From an uncultured Hungatella sp. (lineage in GTDB: Bacteria; Bacillota; Clostridia; Lachnospirales; Lachnospiraceae): a stretch of DNA of 64,000 nucleotides. How positions within the stretch are numbered: the stretch's first letter is position 1; each line of letters begins with the position of its first letter. Location: assembly GCA_910577935.1 (NCBI GenBank), contig CAJTOT010000015.1, forward strand, positions 1-64,000, in the 5' to 3' direction. Positions 8,610 to 16,382 of this stretch are shown piece after piece. The position numbers were made by a program, and so were the translations under genes. The notes under the pieces are model-generated. The model did not search any database. It had not been told where the DNA came from and was given only the letters and a program-made list of their open reading frames with translations.

Positions 8610-9251
8610 ATGACACAACAGCAGACTATAAATGATTTTATGGAAGTCCTGTCTTCCAAACAGCCGGTTCCCGGCGGCGGCGGGGCGTCGGCTCTGGCGG
8701 GAGGTCTGGCCGCGGCGCTGGGACTGATGGTGGGCAATCTGACCGTGGGCAAAAAGAGATACGCGGAAGTGGAGGCGGAGGTGATTTCCATGATGGAACG
8801 CCTCACCGCCGCACGAGGTGAGATGACCCGCCTGATTGACGAGGACGGCGAGGTGTTTGCCCCTCTGGCCGCGGCTTACGGTCTCCCCACAGGCACGGAG
8901 GAGGAAAAGGAATACAAGGCGCAGGTTATGGAAAAGAATCTTCTGGCTGCCAGCCTGGTTCCCGTCAGGGTTATGGAGCTGGCTGCGGAGCTTCTTGAGC
9001 TTCTGGAGGAGCTGGAGAAGAAGGGAAGCGTCATGGCTGTCAGCGATGTAGGCGTGGCGGCGCAGTTCGCCAGGACTGCCCTTACTGGAGCTGTGATGAA
9101 TGTGTATATCAACACCAAGTCTATGAAGAACCGGGAGAAAGCGGAGGAGATCAATGACCGGGCCGCCGAAACCATGGACCGGGGAGTGGCATTGGCAGAC
9201 CGAATCTATGAATGTGTCCTGGCGCGGCTGAAAGGAAATGATAAGAGATGA
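8610..9251 (+). CDS. fchA: Methenyltetrahydrofolate cyclohydrolase (FTCD C-terminal-like)
   Basis: Protein of 213 residues of the cyclodeaminase/cyclohydrolase family: N-terminal PVPGGGGASALAGGLAAALG, then the conserved MVGNLTVGKKRY. In acetogens and other Clostridia, FchA converts methenyl-THF to formyl-THF in the cytoplasm. I prefer the ATG at 8610 because GGAG sits six bases before it; an in-frame ATG at 8598 would add four residues. Its stop overlaps the folD start (ATGA), so translation is coupled. FolD already carries cyclohydrolase activity, so the pair may be partly redundant or FolD may act mainly as dehydrogenase here. A formiminoglutamate-related cyclodeaminase is the alternative. 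Confidence 0.88.
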   Translation: MTQQQTINDFMEVLSSKQPVPGGGGASALAGGLAAALGLMVGNLTVGKKRYAEVEAEVISMMERLTAARGEMTRLIDEDGEVFAPLAAAYGLPTGTEEEKEYKAQVMEKNLLAASLVPVRVMELAAELLELLEELEKKGSVMAVSDVGVAAQFARTALTGAVMNVYINTKSMKNREKAEEINDRAAETMDRGVALADRIYECVLARLKGNDKR

Positions 9252-10096
9252 TCACATTAAAGGGAGCAGACGTGTCTGCGAAAATAAAAGAGCAGGTTGG
9301 GGAGATGCTTAAGGGCTGTCAGGGAAAGACGCCGAAGCTGGCTATTGTCCGCGTGGGAGAGAAACCGGATGATCTGTCCTACGAGAGAGGAGCCATAAAA
9401 AAGCTGGCGTCATTCGGCATGGAGGTTCAGTCCGTCGCCTTTCCTGAGGATATAGACGATGAGACCTTCCAGGATAAGTTCTGGGATCTGAACAAAGACC
9501 CGGAAGTGACGGGGATTCTGGTTCTGCGGCCTCTTCCGGCGCATATAGACGAGAAGGCGGTTGAAAATATCATCGACCCGGCAAAGGATTTGGATGGAAT
9601 TTCCCCCGTCAACATAGCAAAAGTATTTGCGGGAGATGCCACCGGTTTCGCCCCCTGCACCGCGGAGGCGGTGGTGGAGATGCTGAGGGCCAACGGGATT
9701 CCCATGGCCGGGAAGAGGGCTGTCATCGTGGGGCGCAGCATGGTGGTGGGGAAACCTCTCGCCATGCTTTTGATGAAGGAGAACGCCACGGTCACGGTAT
9801 GCCACACAAAGACGGTGGATCTGCCGGGAACCTGCAGAGGCGGGGAGATTCTTATAGCCGCCGTCGGCCGGCCCGAGATGATAGACAGGGATTATGTGGG
9901 GCCGGGCGCTGTGGTCATCGATGTGGGAATCAATGTAGATGAACATGGGAAATTGTGCGGCGACGTGAATTTCGCTTCCCTGGAGGGAAAGGCTTCCATG
10001 TCCACCCCGGTGCCAGGAGGCGTGGGGGCGGTGACGACGGCGGTTCTGGCAAGACATCTGGCGCAGGCGGCTCTGTCTGAAGGCGGTTTTGCCTGA
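9248..10096 (+). CDS. folD: Methylene-THF dehydrogenase/methenyl-THF cyclohydrolase FolD
   Basis: Protein of 282 residues, the usual FolD length. The substrate lysine region is present in the form SYERGAIKKL, slightly different from the common SYVxxKxK pattern. It is followed by LPAHIDEKAVENIIDPAKDLDG, then the NAD(P)-binding VIVGRSMVVGKPLAMLL and the C-terminal TPVPGGVGAVTTAVL, all classic FolD motifs. It interconverts methylene-, methenyl- and formyl-tetrahydrofolate in the cytoplasm. The gene overlaps fchA by 4 bases and closes the operon; a convergent gene ends 27 bases downstream. Confidence 0.95.
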   Translation: MITLKGADVSAKIKEQVGEMLKGCQGKTPKLAIVRVGEKPDDLSYERGAIKKLASFGMEVQSVAFPEDIDDETFQDKFWDLNKDPEVTGILVLRPLPAHIDEKAVENIIDPAKDLDGISPVNIAKVFAGDATGFAPCTAEAVVEMLRANGIPMAGKRAVIVGRSMVVGKPLAMLLMKENATVTVCHTKTVDLPGTCRGGEILIAAVGRPEMIDRDYVGPGAVVIDVGINVDEHGKLCGDVNFASLEGKASMSTPVPGGVGAVTTAVLARHLAQAALSEGGFA

Positions 10097-10123
10097 CGGA
10101 CGGTAAAGGGCGGTCAGCGGCAG

Positions 10124-10516
10124 TCAGCCCTTCTTGTCTTCTTTGATCCATTCCAGAAATTCCACGCAGTCTTTCCGGATATGTTCAGGGGGAGACAGTT
10201 TTAGCGCGTTGGAAAATGATTCACCGGCATGTTCCAGAAGTCTGAGGGTCTGCCGGGAACCGGAGGCTTTCAGGGCGGAGTAGTACAGGGCGTAGCCCAT
10301 GCGGTACTGCCACCGCCAGGTGTACCTGTTTCTGGATTCCAGTTCATGGAGCACGAGGATCGCCTGGTCATAGCGCCCCAGATTGTTGTATGCCACCGCC
10401 AGTTCCCCCATAAGCTCATCTGTGCGCTGAGGGACAGGGAGCGCCAGGATGGCGGTGGTTATGTTTTCGTGTTCTCCGGCCTGATACCACAGTTTAAGCT
10501 GTTCTGTCAAGGTCAT
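10124..10516 (-). CDS. TPR-like protein, unknown role
   Basis: Product of 130 residues, starting at the ATG preceded by AAAGGGGAGATCC on the reverse strand (MTLTEQLKLWYQAGEHENI). The helical pattern ELAVAYNNLGRYDQAILVL, then YALYYSALKASG and AGESFSNALKLSP, fits two to three tetratricopeptide repeats, which mediate protein contacts. There is no signal peptide or membrane segment, so it should be cytoplasmic. A longer frame upstream (to 10624) lacks a start signal. It faces folD head-on and has no obvious partner. Confidence 0.75.
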   Translation of the reverse strand: MTLTEQLKLWYQAGEHENITTAILALPVPQRTDELMGELAVAYNNLGRYDQAILVLHELESRNRYTWRWQYRMGYALYYSALKASGSRQTLRLLEHAGESFSNALKLSPPEHIRKDCVEFLEWIKEDKKG

Positions 10517-10657
10517 ATGGATCTCCCCTTTCTTTTTAAAGTGTACCACAAGGCACATGGGAAACGGAAGGGGATATTTTTTAGAGTTTTTGTTGAAACA
10601 TGTATGATTTTGAGATGAGATCAAAGAAAGCGCCCCATTGCCGCCAGGGGGTTTTAA

Positions 10658-10697
10658 ACGGGCATATGCCGTTAGGCTCGGGTAAGCCGCGAAACGG
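10658..10697 (+). promoter_or_regulatory. Structured leader upstream of the molybdoenzyme fusion
   Basis: Forty bases before the start codon, CCGTT (10669-10673) can pair with AACGG (10693-10697), enclosing a GGCT/AGCC hairpin (10675-10678 with 10685-10688). The same CCGT could instead pair with ACGG (10658-10661) in a hairpin around CATATG. The two folds exclude each other, as in a switch that could expose or hide the start region. I cannot match it to the Moco riboswitch consensus. Confidence 0.3.
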
Positions 10698-10737
10698 TGA
10701 CAATGTGTGAATAGAATATAAACCTGGAGATGAAACG

Positions 10738-13700
10738 ATGAGCCATGAAGAAGAAGTGAAGATCATCCACACCACAGGACGGAACAACTGCGGAGGCAGA
10801 TGCGTCATCCATGCCCATGTGAGAGACGGGAAGATAGAAAAGCTGACCACAGATACCCAGGAGGCGGCGGGGGAGGGGGTTCCTCTGACAGCCTGTGTCA
10901 GGGGTCTGAATTATCACAAGACATTTTTAGGTGAGGACAGGCTCCGCTATCCTATGAAACGGTCAGGACCGCGGGGAGAAGGGAAATTTCAGAGAATCAG
11001 CTGGGAGGAGGCCGTGGATGTGATTGCGTCGGAGTGGACGCGGATTCGGGATACTTACGGCCCCGGCTCCCGCTATGTGAACTATGCCACAGGAGTCAGC
11101 GGCCTCATGAGAGGCAGCAGTCTCGCAAAACGGCTTCTCGCCCTGGATGGGGGATTTCTGGACTATTATAATTCCTACAGCACAGCCTGCATCCGGAAGG
11201 CCACGGAACTGATGTACGGGACCTGTGAGACAGGGAACAGTCTGGAGGACTGGCTGAACACCAATCTGATCATTCTCTGGGGACACAACCCGGCGGAGAC
11301 CAAATTTGACTGCGGCACCATGTACTACCTGAAAAAAGCGAAAGAGAAGGGTATTCCCATTATTGTCATCGATCCCAGGAAAAATGATACCGCTCTTTGG
11401 CTGGACGCCCGGTGGATTCCTATCCGTCCGGCCACGGACAGCGCCATGATGGACGCTATGGCCTATGTCATCGTAGAGGAGGGACTGCAGGACCGGGACT
11501 TTCTGGATCGGTGCTGTGTGGGATTTGACAGGGAGCATATGCCGCCGGGGATTGACCCCGGGGAGTGCTATCTGTCCTACTTAACCGGCGAGAGGGACGG
11601 AATTCCCAAGACGCCGCAATGGGCGGAGGAGATCACGGGAGTCAGGGCGGAGGAGATTCGGGAGCTGGCGGTTATGTACGCCAGGGCGAGACCGGCGGCT
11701 CTGATTCAGGGGTACGGCCCCCAGCGCCATGCCTGTGGGGAGCAGATTGCCAGAGGAGGGATTTTGCTGGCCTGTCTCACGGGAAATGTGGGAGTCAGCG
11801 GAGGCTGGGCCAGCGGAGCCGCCGACTGCAGCCGTCACAAAAATCCCGCCTTTCCCCAGGTGGAGAACCCTTACGGCCGAAAGATTCCCGTCTTTCTGTG
11901 GACAGAGGCCGTTCTCCGGGGCCATGAGCTGGGAGAGCTGGACGGAGTGACTGACGAAAAAGGGGCGGGAGCCGGACTGGACAGCGATATCAAGATGATC
12001 GTGAACCTGGCAGGCAACTGCCTGATTAATCAGCACAGCCACATCAACAGGACTTCGGAGATTTTAAAGGATACATCTAAGTGCGAATTCATCCTGTGCA
12101 GCGATATTTTCATGACTCCAAGCGCTAAGTACGCGGATATTCTGCTTCCGGGAGTCTCCATGTTCGAGTGCGAGAACATTACCATGCCATGGCAGTACGG
12201 CGATTTTCTGGGATTCGGCAATAAGGCCATAGAGCCGCTGTATGAGTGCAGGTTTGAGTATGACTGGCTGCGGGAGGTGGCGGAACGCCTCGGCCTGGAG
12301 CAGGAGTTTTCCCGGGGGCGGACGGCGGGACAGTGGCTGGAGCATATCTATAACTGCCTGAGAGAAGAAGAAAAGGAGCTGCCGGACTACCAGACGTTCA
12401 AGGAGGCGGGAATCTACAGGTACAAGAATAATCCGACGGTTATCGCCTTTGAGAACCAGCGGAGAGATCCTGGGCGGTATCCGTTCCCTACCCGGAGCGG
12501 GAAGATAGAGATTTTTTCCGAGAAGGCATACAGAACGGAGTACAGGGATTTCTTTCCGGCTATCCCCAGATATGTGGAGCCGCCGGAGGGGCCGTCGGAT
12601 TCCCTCAGAAGCCTGTATCCTCTTCAGCTCATCGGGTGGCACACAAAGCGCCGGTGCCACAGCATCCACGACAACAACCGAGCCATGGACCGGGTGGACC
12701 CTCAGCGGCTGTGGATGCATCCGGCGGATGCGCAGGCGAGAGCGTTGAAGGACGGAGACATGGCCCTGGTGTGGAACGACAGAGGACAGGTAAAGGTTCC
12801 CGTAAAGGTGACAGACCGGATCATGGAGGGCGTGGCGGCTCTTTCCCAGGGAGCGTGGTACAGGCCGGACAAGGACGGCACAGACCTGGCGGGGTCCATC
12901 AATGTGCTCACCTCCTTAAAACCCACGCCTTATGCCAGGGGAAATCCCCAGCATACCAATCTGGTGGAGGTCAGGAAGGACGGGGAGAGGACGGGACATG
13001 CGCGGGGACATGTGCGGAAAAATGTAGCCGGGTATCTGCTGGCCGGGGGAGAGGGCAGGCGGATGGGCGGAGAGAGGAAGTTATTTTTAGAATATGAAGG
13101 GGAACCTTTTTACCGCCGTGTCCTCCGAGTCCTGGAGGGGCTTTCCCTTTCGTCAATCAGCCTGTCAGTGGAGGAGAGGCTCCCTTACCAGGAACTGGGG
13201 ATTCCCCTTGTAGTGGACAAATATCCGCGAACCGGACCTCTGGGGGCGGTGTGCGCCGGCCTGGAGCAATGTCAGGAGGAGGCTCTTCTGGTGATGGCCT
13301 GCGATATGCCTCTTGTGGATGGGGCGACGGCGGAGAGGCTTCTGGAAGAATATGAGAGAAATCCGGGGATTGTGCTGACAGAATGGGAAGGGAGGCTGTT
13401 TCCTTTTCCCGGAATCTATCCAAAGTCGGCATTGCCCGCGCTGCGCGGACATTTGGAAAGGGGGAAGAGGAAGATGACCGAGGCGGCAGCGGCAGCGGGA
13501 TACCGGGCGGTGAAAGCGGAAACAGGAAATATGGGCCTGGTCAACGTCAACACGCCGGAGGAGTACAGGCGGCTGGCGGAGAGCGCGGCGGAGGAGAACA
13601 GGCAGTTCGGCTCCGGCCTGCCCGGCGGGGAGCTGCCGGGAGAGGTCAGCCGTCAGGCAGAGAAAAAGGAGGGGCCCTATATATTCGCGGTCAGCGGCTG

Positions 13701-14091
13701 GAAAAATTCAGGAAAGACCACACTGATAACCAGGCTTCTCCCGGAACTGACCGGGCGGGGCTATAAGGTTGCCGTCATCAAACATGACGGTCATGATTTT
13801 GAGAGCGATGTTCCGGGGACTGACACCTGGCATTTTCAGAAAGCAGGGGCCTTCGGAACCGGAATCTATTCTTCACAGCGTCTGATGATTGCCAAAGAAT
13901 GCCGGGAGCCGGATGAGAAGGTGGTGATGGAAGCATTTGGCGAGGCGGATATTATTCTCATTGAGGGCCTGAAACACAGCGATTATCCCAGGTATGTCTG
14001 CAATTACCCGGAAGAAGAGGTCATATCCGTGAAAGACCTGGCAGACAGAATCGAGGAGGGGATGAGACGCAACCGTTCAAGAGGCATGTGA
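10738..14091 (+). CDS. Molybdopterin oxidoreductase fused to MobA and MobB
   Basis: One uninterrupted frame of 1117 codons. Residues 1 to about 750 are a DMSO-reductase-family catalytic subunit: N-terminal Fe-S cysteines C18, C22 and C53 (NNCGGRC, TACVRG), likely Mo-ligand Ser148 in YYNSYSTAC, and a C-terminal cofactor-binding domain ending GNPQHTNLVEV. Residues about 762-955 are MobA, the GTP:molybdopterin guanylyltransferase (LLAGGEGRRMGG, then RTGPLGAVCAGL and ACDMPLVD). Residues about 979-1117 are MobB, with P-loop GWKNSGKTT at 987-995. There is no Tat or Sec signal, so it should be cytoplasmic. No DmsB-type electron-transfer or membrane-anchor gene adjoins. The fusion suggests the enzyme makes and loads its own bis-MGD cofactor. 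The substrate is unknown. The usual first Cys of the Fe-S motif appears to be Gly14. Confidence 0.92.
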   Translation: MSHEEEVKIIHTTGRNNCGGRCVIHAHVRDGKIEKLTTDTQEAAGEGVPLTACVRGLNYHKTFLGEDRLRYPMKRSGPRGEGKFQRISWEEAVDVIASEWTRIRDTYGPGSRYVNYATGVSGLMRGSSLAKRLLALDGGFLDYYNSYSTACIRKATELMYGTCETGNSLEDWLNTNLIILWGHNPAETKFDCGTMYYLKKAKEKGIPIIVIDPRKNDTALWLDARWIPIRPATDSAMMDAMAYVIVEEGLQDRDFLDRCCVGFDREHMPPGIDPGECYLSYLTGERDGIPKTPQWAEEITGVRAEEIRELAVMYARARPAALIQGYGPQRHACGEQIARGGILLACLTGNVGVSGGWASGAADCSRHKNPAFPQVENPYGRKIPVFLWTEAVLRGHELGELDGVTDEKGAGAGLDSDIKMIVNLAGNCLINQHSHINRTSEILKDTSKCEFILCSDIFMTPSAKYADILLPGVSMFECENITMPWQYGDFLGFGNKAIEPLYECRFEYDWLREVAERLGLEQEFSRGRTAGQWLEHIYNCLREEEKELPDYQTFKEAGIYRYKNNPTVIAFENQRRDPGRYPFPTRSGKIEIFSEKAYRTEYRDFFPAIPRYVEPPEGPSDSLRSLYPLQLIGWHTKRRCHSIHDNNRAMDRVDPQRLWMHPADAQARALKDGDMALVWNDRGQVKVPVKVTDRIMEGVAALSQGAWYRPDKDGTDLAGSINVLTSLKPTPYARGNPQHTNLVEVRKDGERTGHARGHVRKNVAGYLLAGGEGRRMGGERKLFLEYEGEPFYRRVLRVLEGLSLSSISLSVEERLPYQELGIPLVVDKYPRTGPLGAVCAGLEQCQEEALLVMACDMPLVDGATAERLLEEYERNPGIVLTEWEGRLFPFPGIYPKSALPALRGHLERGKRKMTEAAAAAGYRAVKAETGNMGLVNVNTPEEYRRLAESAAEENRQFGSGLPGGELPGEVSRQAEKKEGPYIFAVSGWKNSGKTTLITRLLPELTGRGYKVAVIKHDGHDFESDVPGTDTWHFQKAGAFGTGIYSSQRLMIAKECREPDEKVVMEAFGEADIILIEGLKHSDYPRYVCNYPEEEVISVKDLADRIEEGMRRNRSRGM

Positions 14092-14236
14092 ACGGATGCA
14101 AAAAAAGAATAAAAAAAGTACCGCTGGAATGAAAAATGCGGTATACTGTGTATAAGCGGCCTGCGGCGGAGCGGAGGGGAGACCGCGCTGCGGAGCTGAA
14201 AGACCGCAATAAAATGTATCAGGGAGGAACTGACTT

Positions 14237-16243
14237 ATGGCATGGTATGATGAAGCCGTATTTTATCACATTTATCCTCTGGGTCTTACGGGGGCGCCCA
14301 AAACCAATTCTTACGGGGAGCCGGAGCATCGTCTGAACACGCTGCTGCCGTGGATCGGGCATATGAGGGAGATCGGATGCAGCGCGCTGTACATCGGCCC
14401 GCTGTTTGAATCTGTGGGCCATGGGTATGAGACTACGGATTACAAAAAGCTGGACAGCCGTCTTGGCACCAATGAAGACCTGGCCGCTTTTGTGGAGGAG
14501 TGCCACGGACAGGGGATTCGGGTGATTCTGGACGGCGTGTTCAACCACACGGGGAGAGATTTTTTTGCCTTTCAGGACATTAAAAAGAACCGGGAGAATT
14601 CTCAGTACAAGGACTGGTACTGCCGGGTAAATTTCTGGGGAAATAATGAGTACAACGACGGTTTCTCCTACGAAAACTGGGGAGGGTATGACCTTCTGGC
14701 GAAGCTGAATCAGAATAATCCGGCGGTCAGGGATTATATCTGTGACGTGATCCGGTTCTGGGCCAGGGAGTTTAAGATTGACGGCATCCGTCTGGATGCC
14801 GCCGATGTGCTGGATTTCGGATACATGCATGCGCTCCGCCAGACGGCTCAGGAGATAGGGCCGGATTTCTGGCTCATGGGGGAGGTGATTCATGGAGACT
14901 ACACCCGCTGGGTCAATGAGGGGACTCTCCATTCTGTCACCAACTACAGTCTGCACAAGGCGCTCTATTCAGGACACAATGACCACAACTACTTTGAGAT
15001 CGCCCACACCGTGAAGCGGCTCTATGAGATGGGAGGCAACCGTCCTGACGGTCTGAAACTTTACAATTTTGTGGACAATCATGATGTGGAGCGCATCTAT
15101 ACCAAGCTGAACAACAAGGCTCATTTCGTTCCCGTTCACATACTTTTGTACACCCTTCCGGGAGTGCCGTCCATCTACTACGGCTCCGAGTTCGGAATCG
15201 AGGGGAAAAAGGAGCGGTATTCTGATGCTTCCCTGAGACCGGCGCTGTCCCTGGAAGATTACGGGGATGACATGGAGACAAACAGCTGCACCAGGCTGAT
15301 TGCCGCTCTGGGAAAGACACGTCAAAGGGTAAAAGCGCTGTCCTACGGGGATTACAAGGAATTGACGCTGACCAACCGCCAGTATGGGTTTGCCAGAAAT
15401 TATAACGGGGAGAGCGTCATTGTGGCGGTGAATAATGATGACAATGAGGCTGTCATGGATTTTCCGGCGGGAACCGCGCCGGCGTACAGGGATATGCTGT
15501 CAGGGGAGACCGTGGAAGCCTCCGGCGGCCGTATCAGCGTGAAGACGCGGGCAAACAGCGGAGGAATCTGGGTTCCGGCGGACGCCGAGGAAGCTCTGGA
15601 AGAGCAGGCTCTGTCCAGAGAACCGGGCAGGGCTGGGGAACCGGGGAAGGCGGCCGGCGGGAAAGATGCCGGAGAGCCGAAGCAGCCGGGAAGCCGTGGA
15701 ACCGGAGCAGCCGGAGAGCCGAAGCAGCCGGGAAGCCGTGGAACCGGAGCAGCCGGAGAGCCAAAGCAGCCGGGAAGCCGTGGAACCGGAGCAGCCGTGG
15801 AACCGGAGCAGCCGGGAAGCCGTGGAACCGGAGCGGCTGGGGAACCGGAGATATCGGCCTGCTGCGGAAGCCGCGGAGCCGAAGCGGCCGTTAAGTCGGA
15901 GTCTGCGGGGCTGCCGGAAAGCAGCGGGACCGGAGCAGCCGTGGAATCGGATATGCCGGATAAGCGCAATGGCGCTGCGGAGCAGAACCCGCAGACAATG
16001 CCGGCAGGAAAGAATGTCCGGGAAGAGGAGAAGCCGTCAGGCGCTCCCCAGTCCGAGCCGGAGAAAAAGCCTGCTCCGGCCAGCCGGAAAAAGACCTACG
16101 AGGAGATGACCATCGAGGAGCTTCAGCAGGCGATTTTGGACAGAATGGCCAAGAACGGGCCTATAACCGATCGGATGCGCCAGGATGTTATAGAAAATGT
16201 ATACCATGACTCTCTGATTAACTGGATCAAGAGCTTCCGTTAG
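14237..16243 (+). CDS. GH13 alpha-amylase-family enzyme with repeat-rich C-terminal tail
   Basis: Protein of 668 residues without a signal peptide. Residues 1 to about 440 form the GH13 barrel and C-domain: DGVFNHTGRDFF, nucleophile Asp187 in GIRLDAAD, acid/base Glu216 in LMGEV, and Asp283 in FVDNHD. These fit an intracellular maltodextrin- or cyclodextrin-acting hydrolase or transferase. Residues about 455-620 are low-complexity Pro/Gly/Glu/Ala sequence, including four 14-residue repeats. The last 50 residues (KTYEEMTIEELQQAILDRMA to the end) form a conserved-looking helical cap. A good ribosome site (AGGGAGGAACT) precedes the ATG. Length up to the tail is normal for the family; the tail is not. 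Confidence 0.88.
   Translation: MAWYDEAVFYHIYPLGLTGAPKTNSYGEPEHRLNTLLPWIGHMREIGCSALYIGPLFESVGHGYETTDYKKLDSRLGTNEDLAAFVEECHGQGIRVILDGVFNHTGRDFFAFQDIKKNRENSQYKDWYCRVNFWGNNEYNDGFSYENWGGYDLLAKLNQNNPAVRDYICDVIRFWAREFKIDGIRLDAADVLDFGYMHALRQTAQEIGPDFWLMGEVIHGDYTRWVNEGTLHSVTNYSLHKALYSGHNDHNYFEIAHTVKRLYEMGGNRPDGLKLYNFVDNHDVERIYTKLNNKAHFVPVHILLYTLPGVPSIYYGSEFGIEGKKERYSDASLRPALSLEDYGDDMETNSCTRLIAALGKTRQRVKALSYGDYKELTLTNRQYGFARNYNGESVIVAVNNDDNEAVMDFPAGTAPAYRDMLSGETVEASGGRISVKTRANSGGIWVPADAEEALEEQALSREPGRAGEPGKAAGGKDAGEPKQPGSRGTGAAGEPKQPGSRGTGAAGEPKQPGSRGTGAAVEPEQPGSRGTGAAGEPEISACCGSRGAEAAVKSESAGLPESSGTGAAVESDMPDKRNGAAEQNPQTMPAGKNVREEEKPSGAPQSEPEKKPAPASRKKTYEEMTIEELQQAILDRMAKNGPITDRMRQDVIENVYHDSLINWIKSFR
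15671..15838 (+). repeat. Four tandem 42-bp repeats inside the GH13 gene
   Basis: Units start at 15671, 15713, 15755 and 15797 and encode GEPKQPGSRGTGAA three times, then VEPEQPGSRGTGAA. The first three are nearly identical at DNA level. Decayed partial units continue to about 15960. The period is a multiple of three, so changes in copy number would keep the reading frame. Confidence 0.9.
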
Positions 16244-16258
16244 AATCGAGACGCCCTT

Positions 16259-16291
16259 TCCCCCTGAATGTGGTTAACATGTTCGGGGGGG
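16259..16291 (+). terminator. Terminator of the GH13 gene
   Basis: CCCCCC-T-GAA pairs with TTC-GGGGGG across a short loop and is followed by AATTTTG. It begins 16 bases after the stop codon of the amylase-family gene. Confidence 0.65.
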
Positions 16292-16330
16292 AATTTTGTC
16301 AGCGCTGTGATGTGATGGCGCCGGAATCAA

Positions 16331-16367
16331 AAAGCCATGACCATACGGCAGCCGTGGTCATGGCTTT
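16331..16367 (-). terminator. Terminator of the PTS-sulfatase transcript
   Basis: A perfect 13-bp stem, AAAGCCATGACCA with TGGTCATGGCTTT, and an 11-base loop. On the reverse strand the stem runs into a T tract (CTTTTTGATT), 16 bases beyond the sulfatase stop codon. It could also work on the forward strand as back-up. Confidence 0.8.
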
Positions 16368-16382
16368 CATCTCAATATAGGG

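Noticed and set aside
15671..15838. CRISPR-like repeat pattern
   Set aside because: The units are contiguous, in frame and coding, with no unique spacers and no cas genes nearby.
15400..15969. Long reverse-strand frame opposite the GH13 tail, rich in Pro/Gly/Ser
   Set aside because: It mirrors the 42-bp repeats of the forward gene, has no ribosome site, and its composition follows from the GC-rich repeat. It is a shadow.
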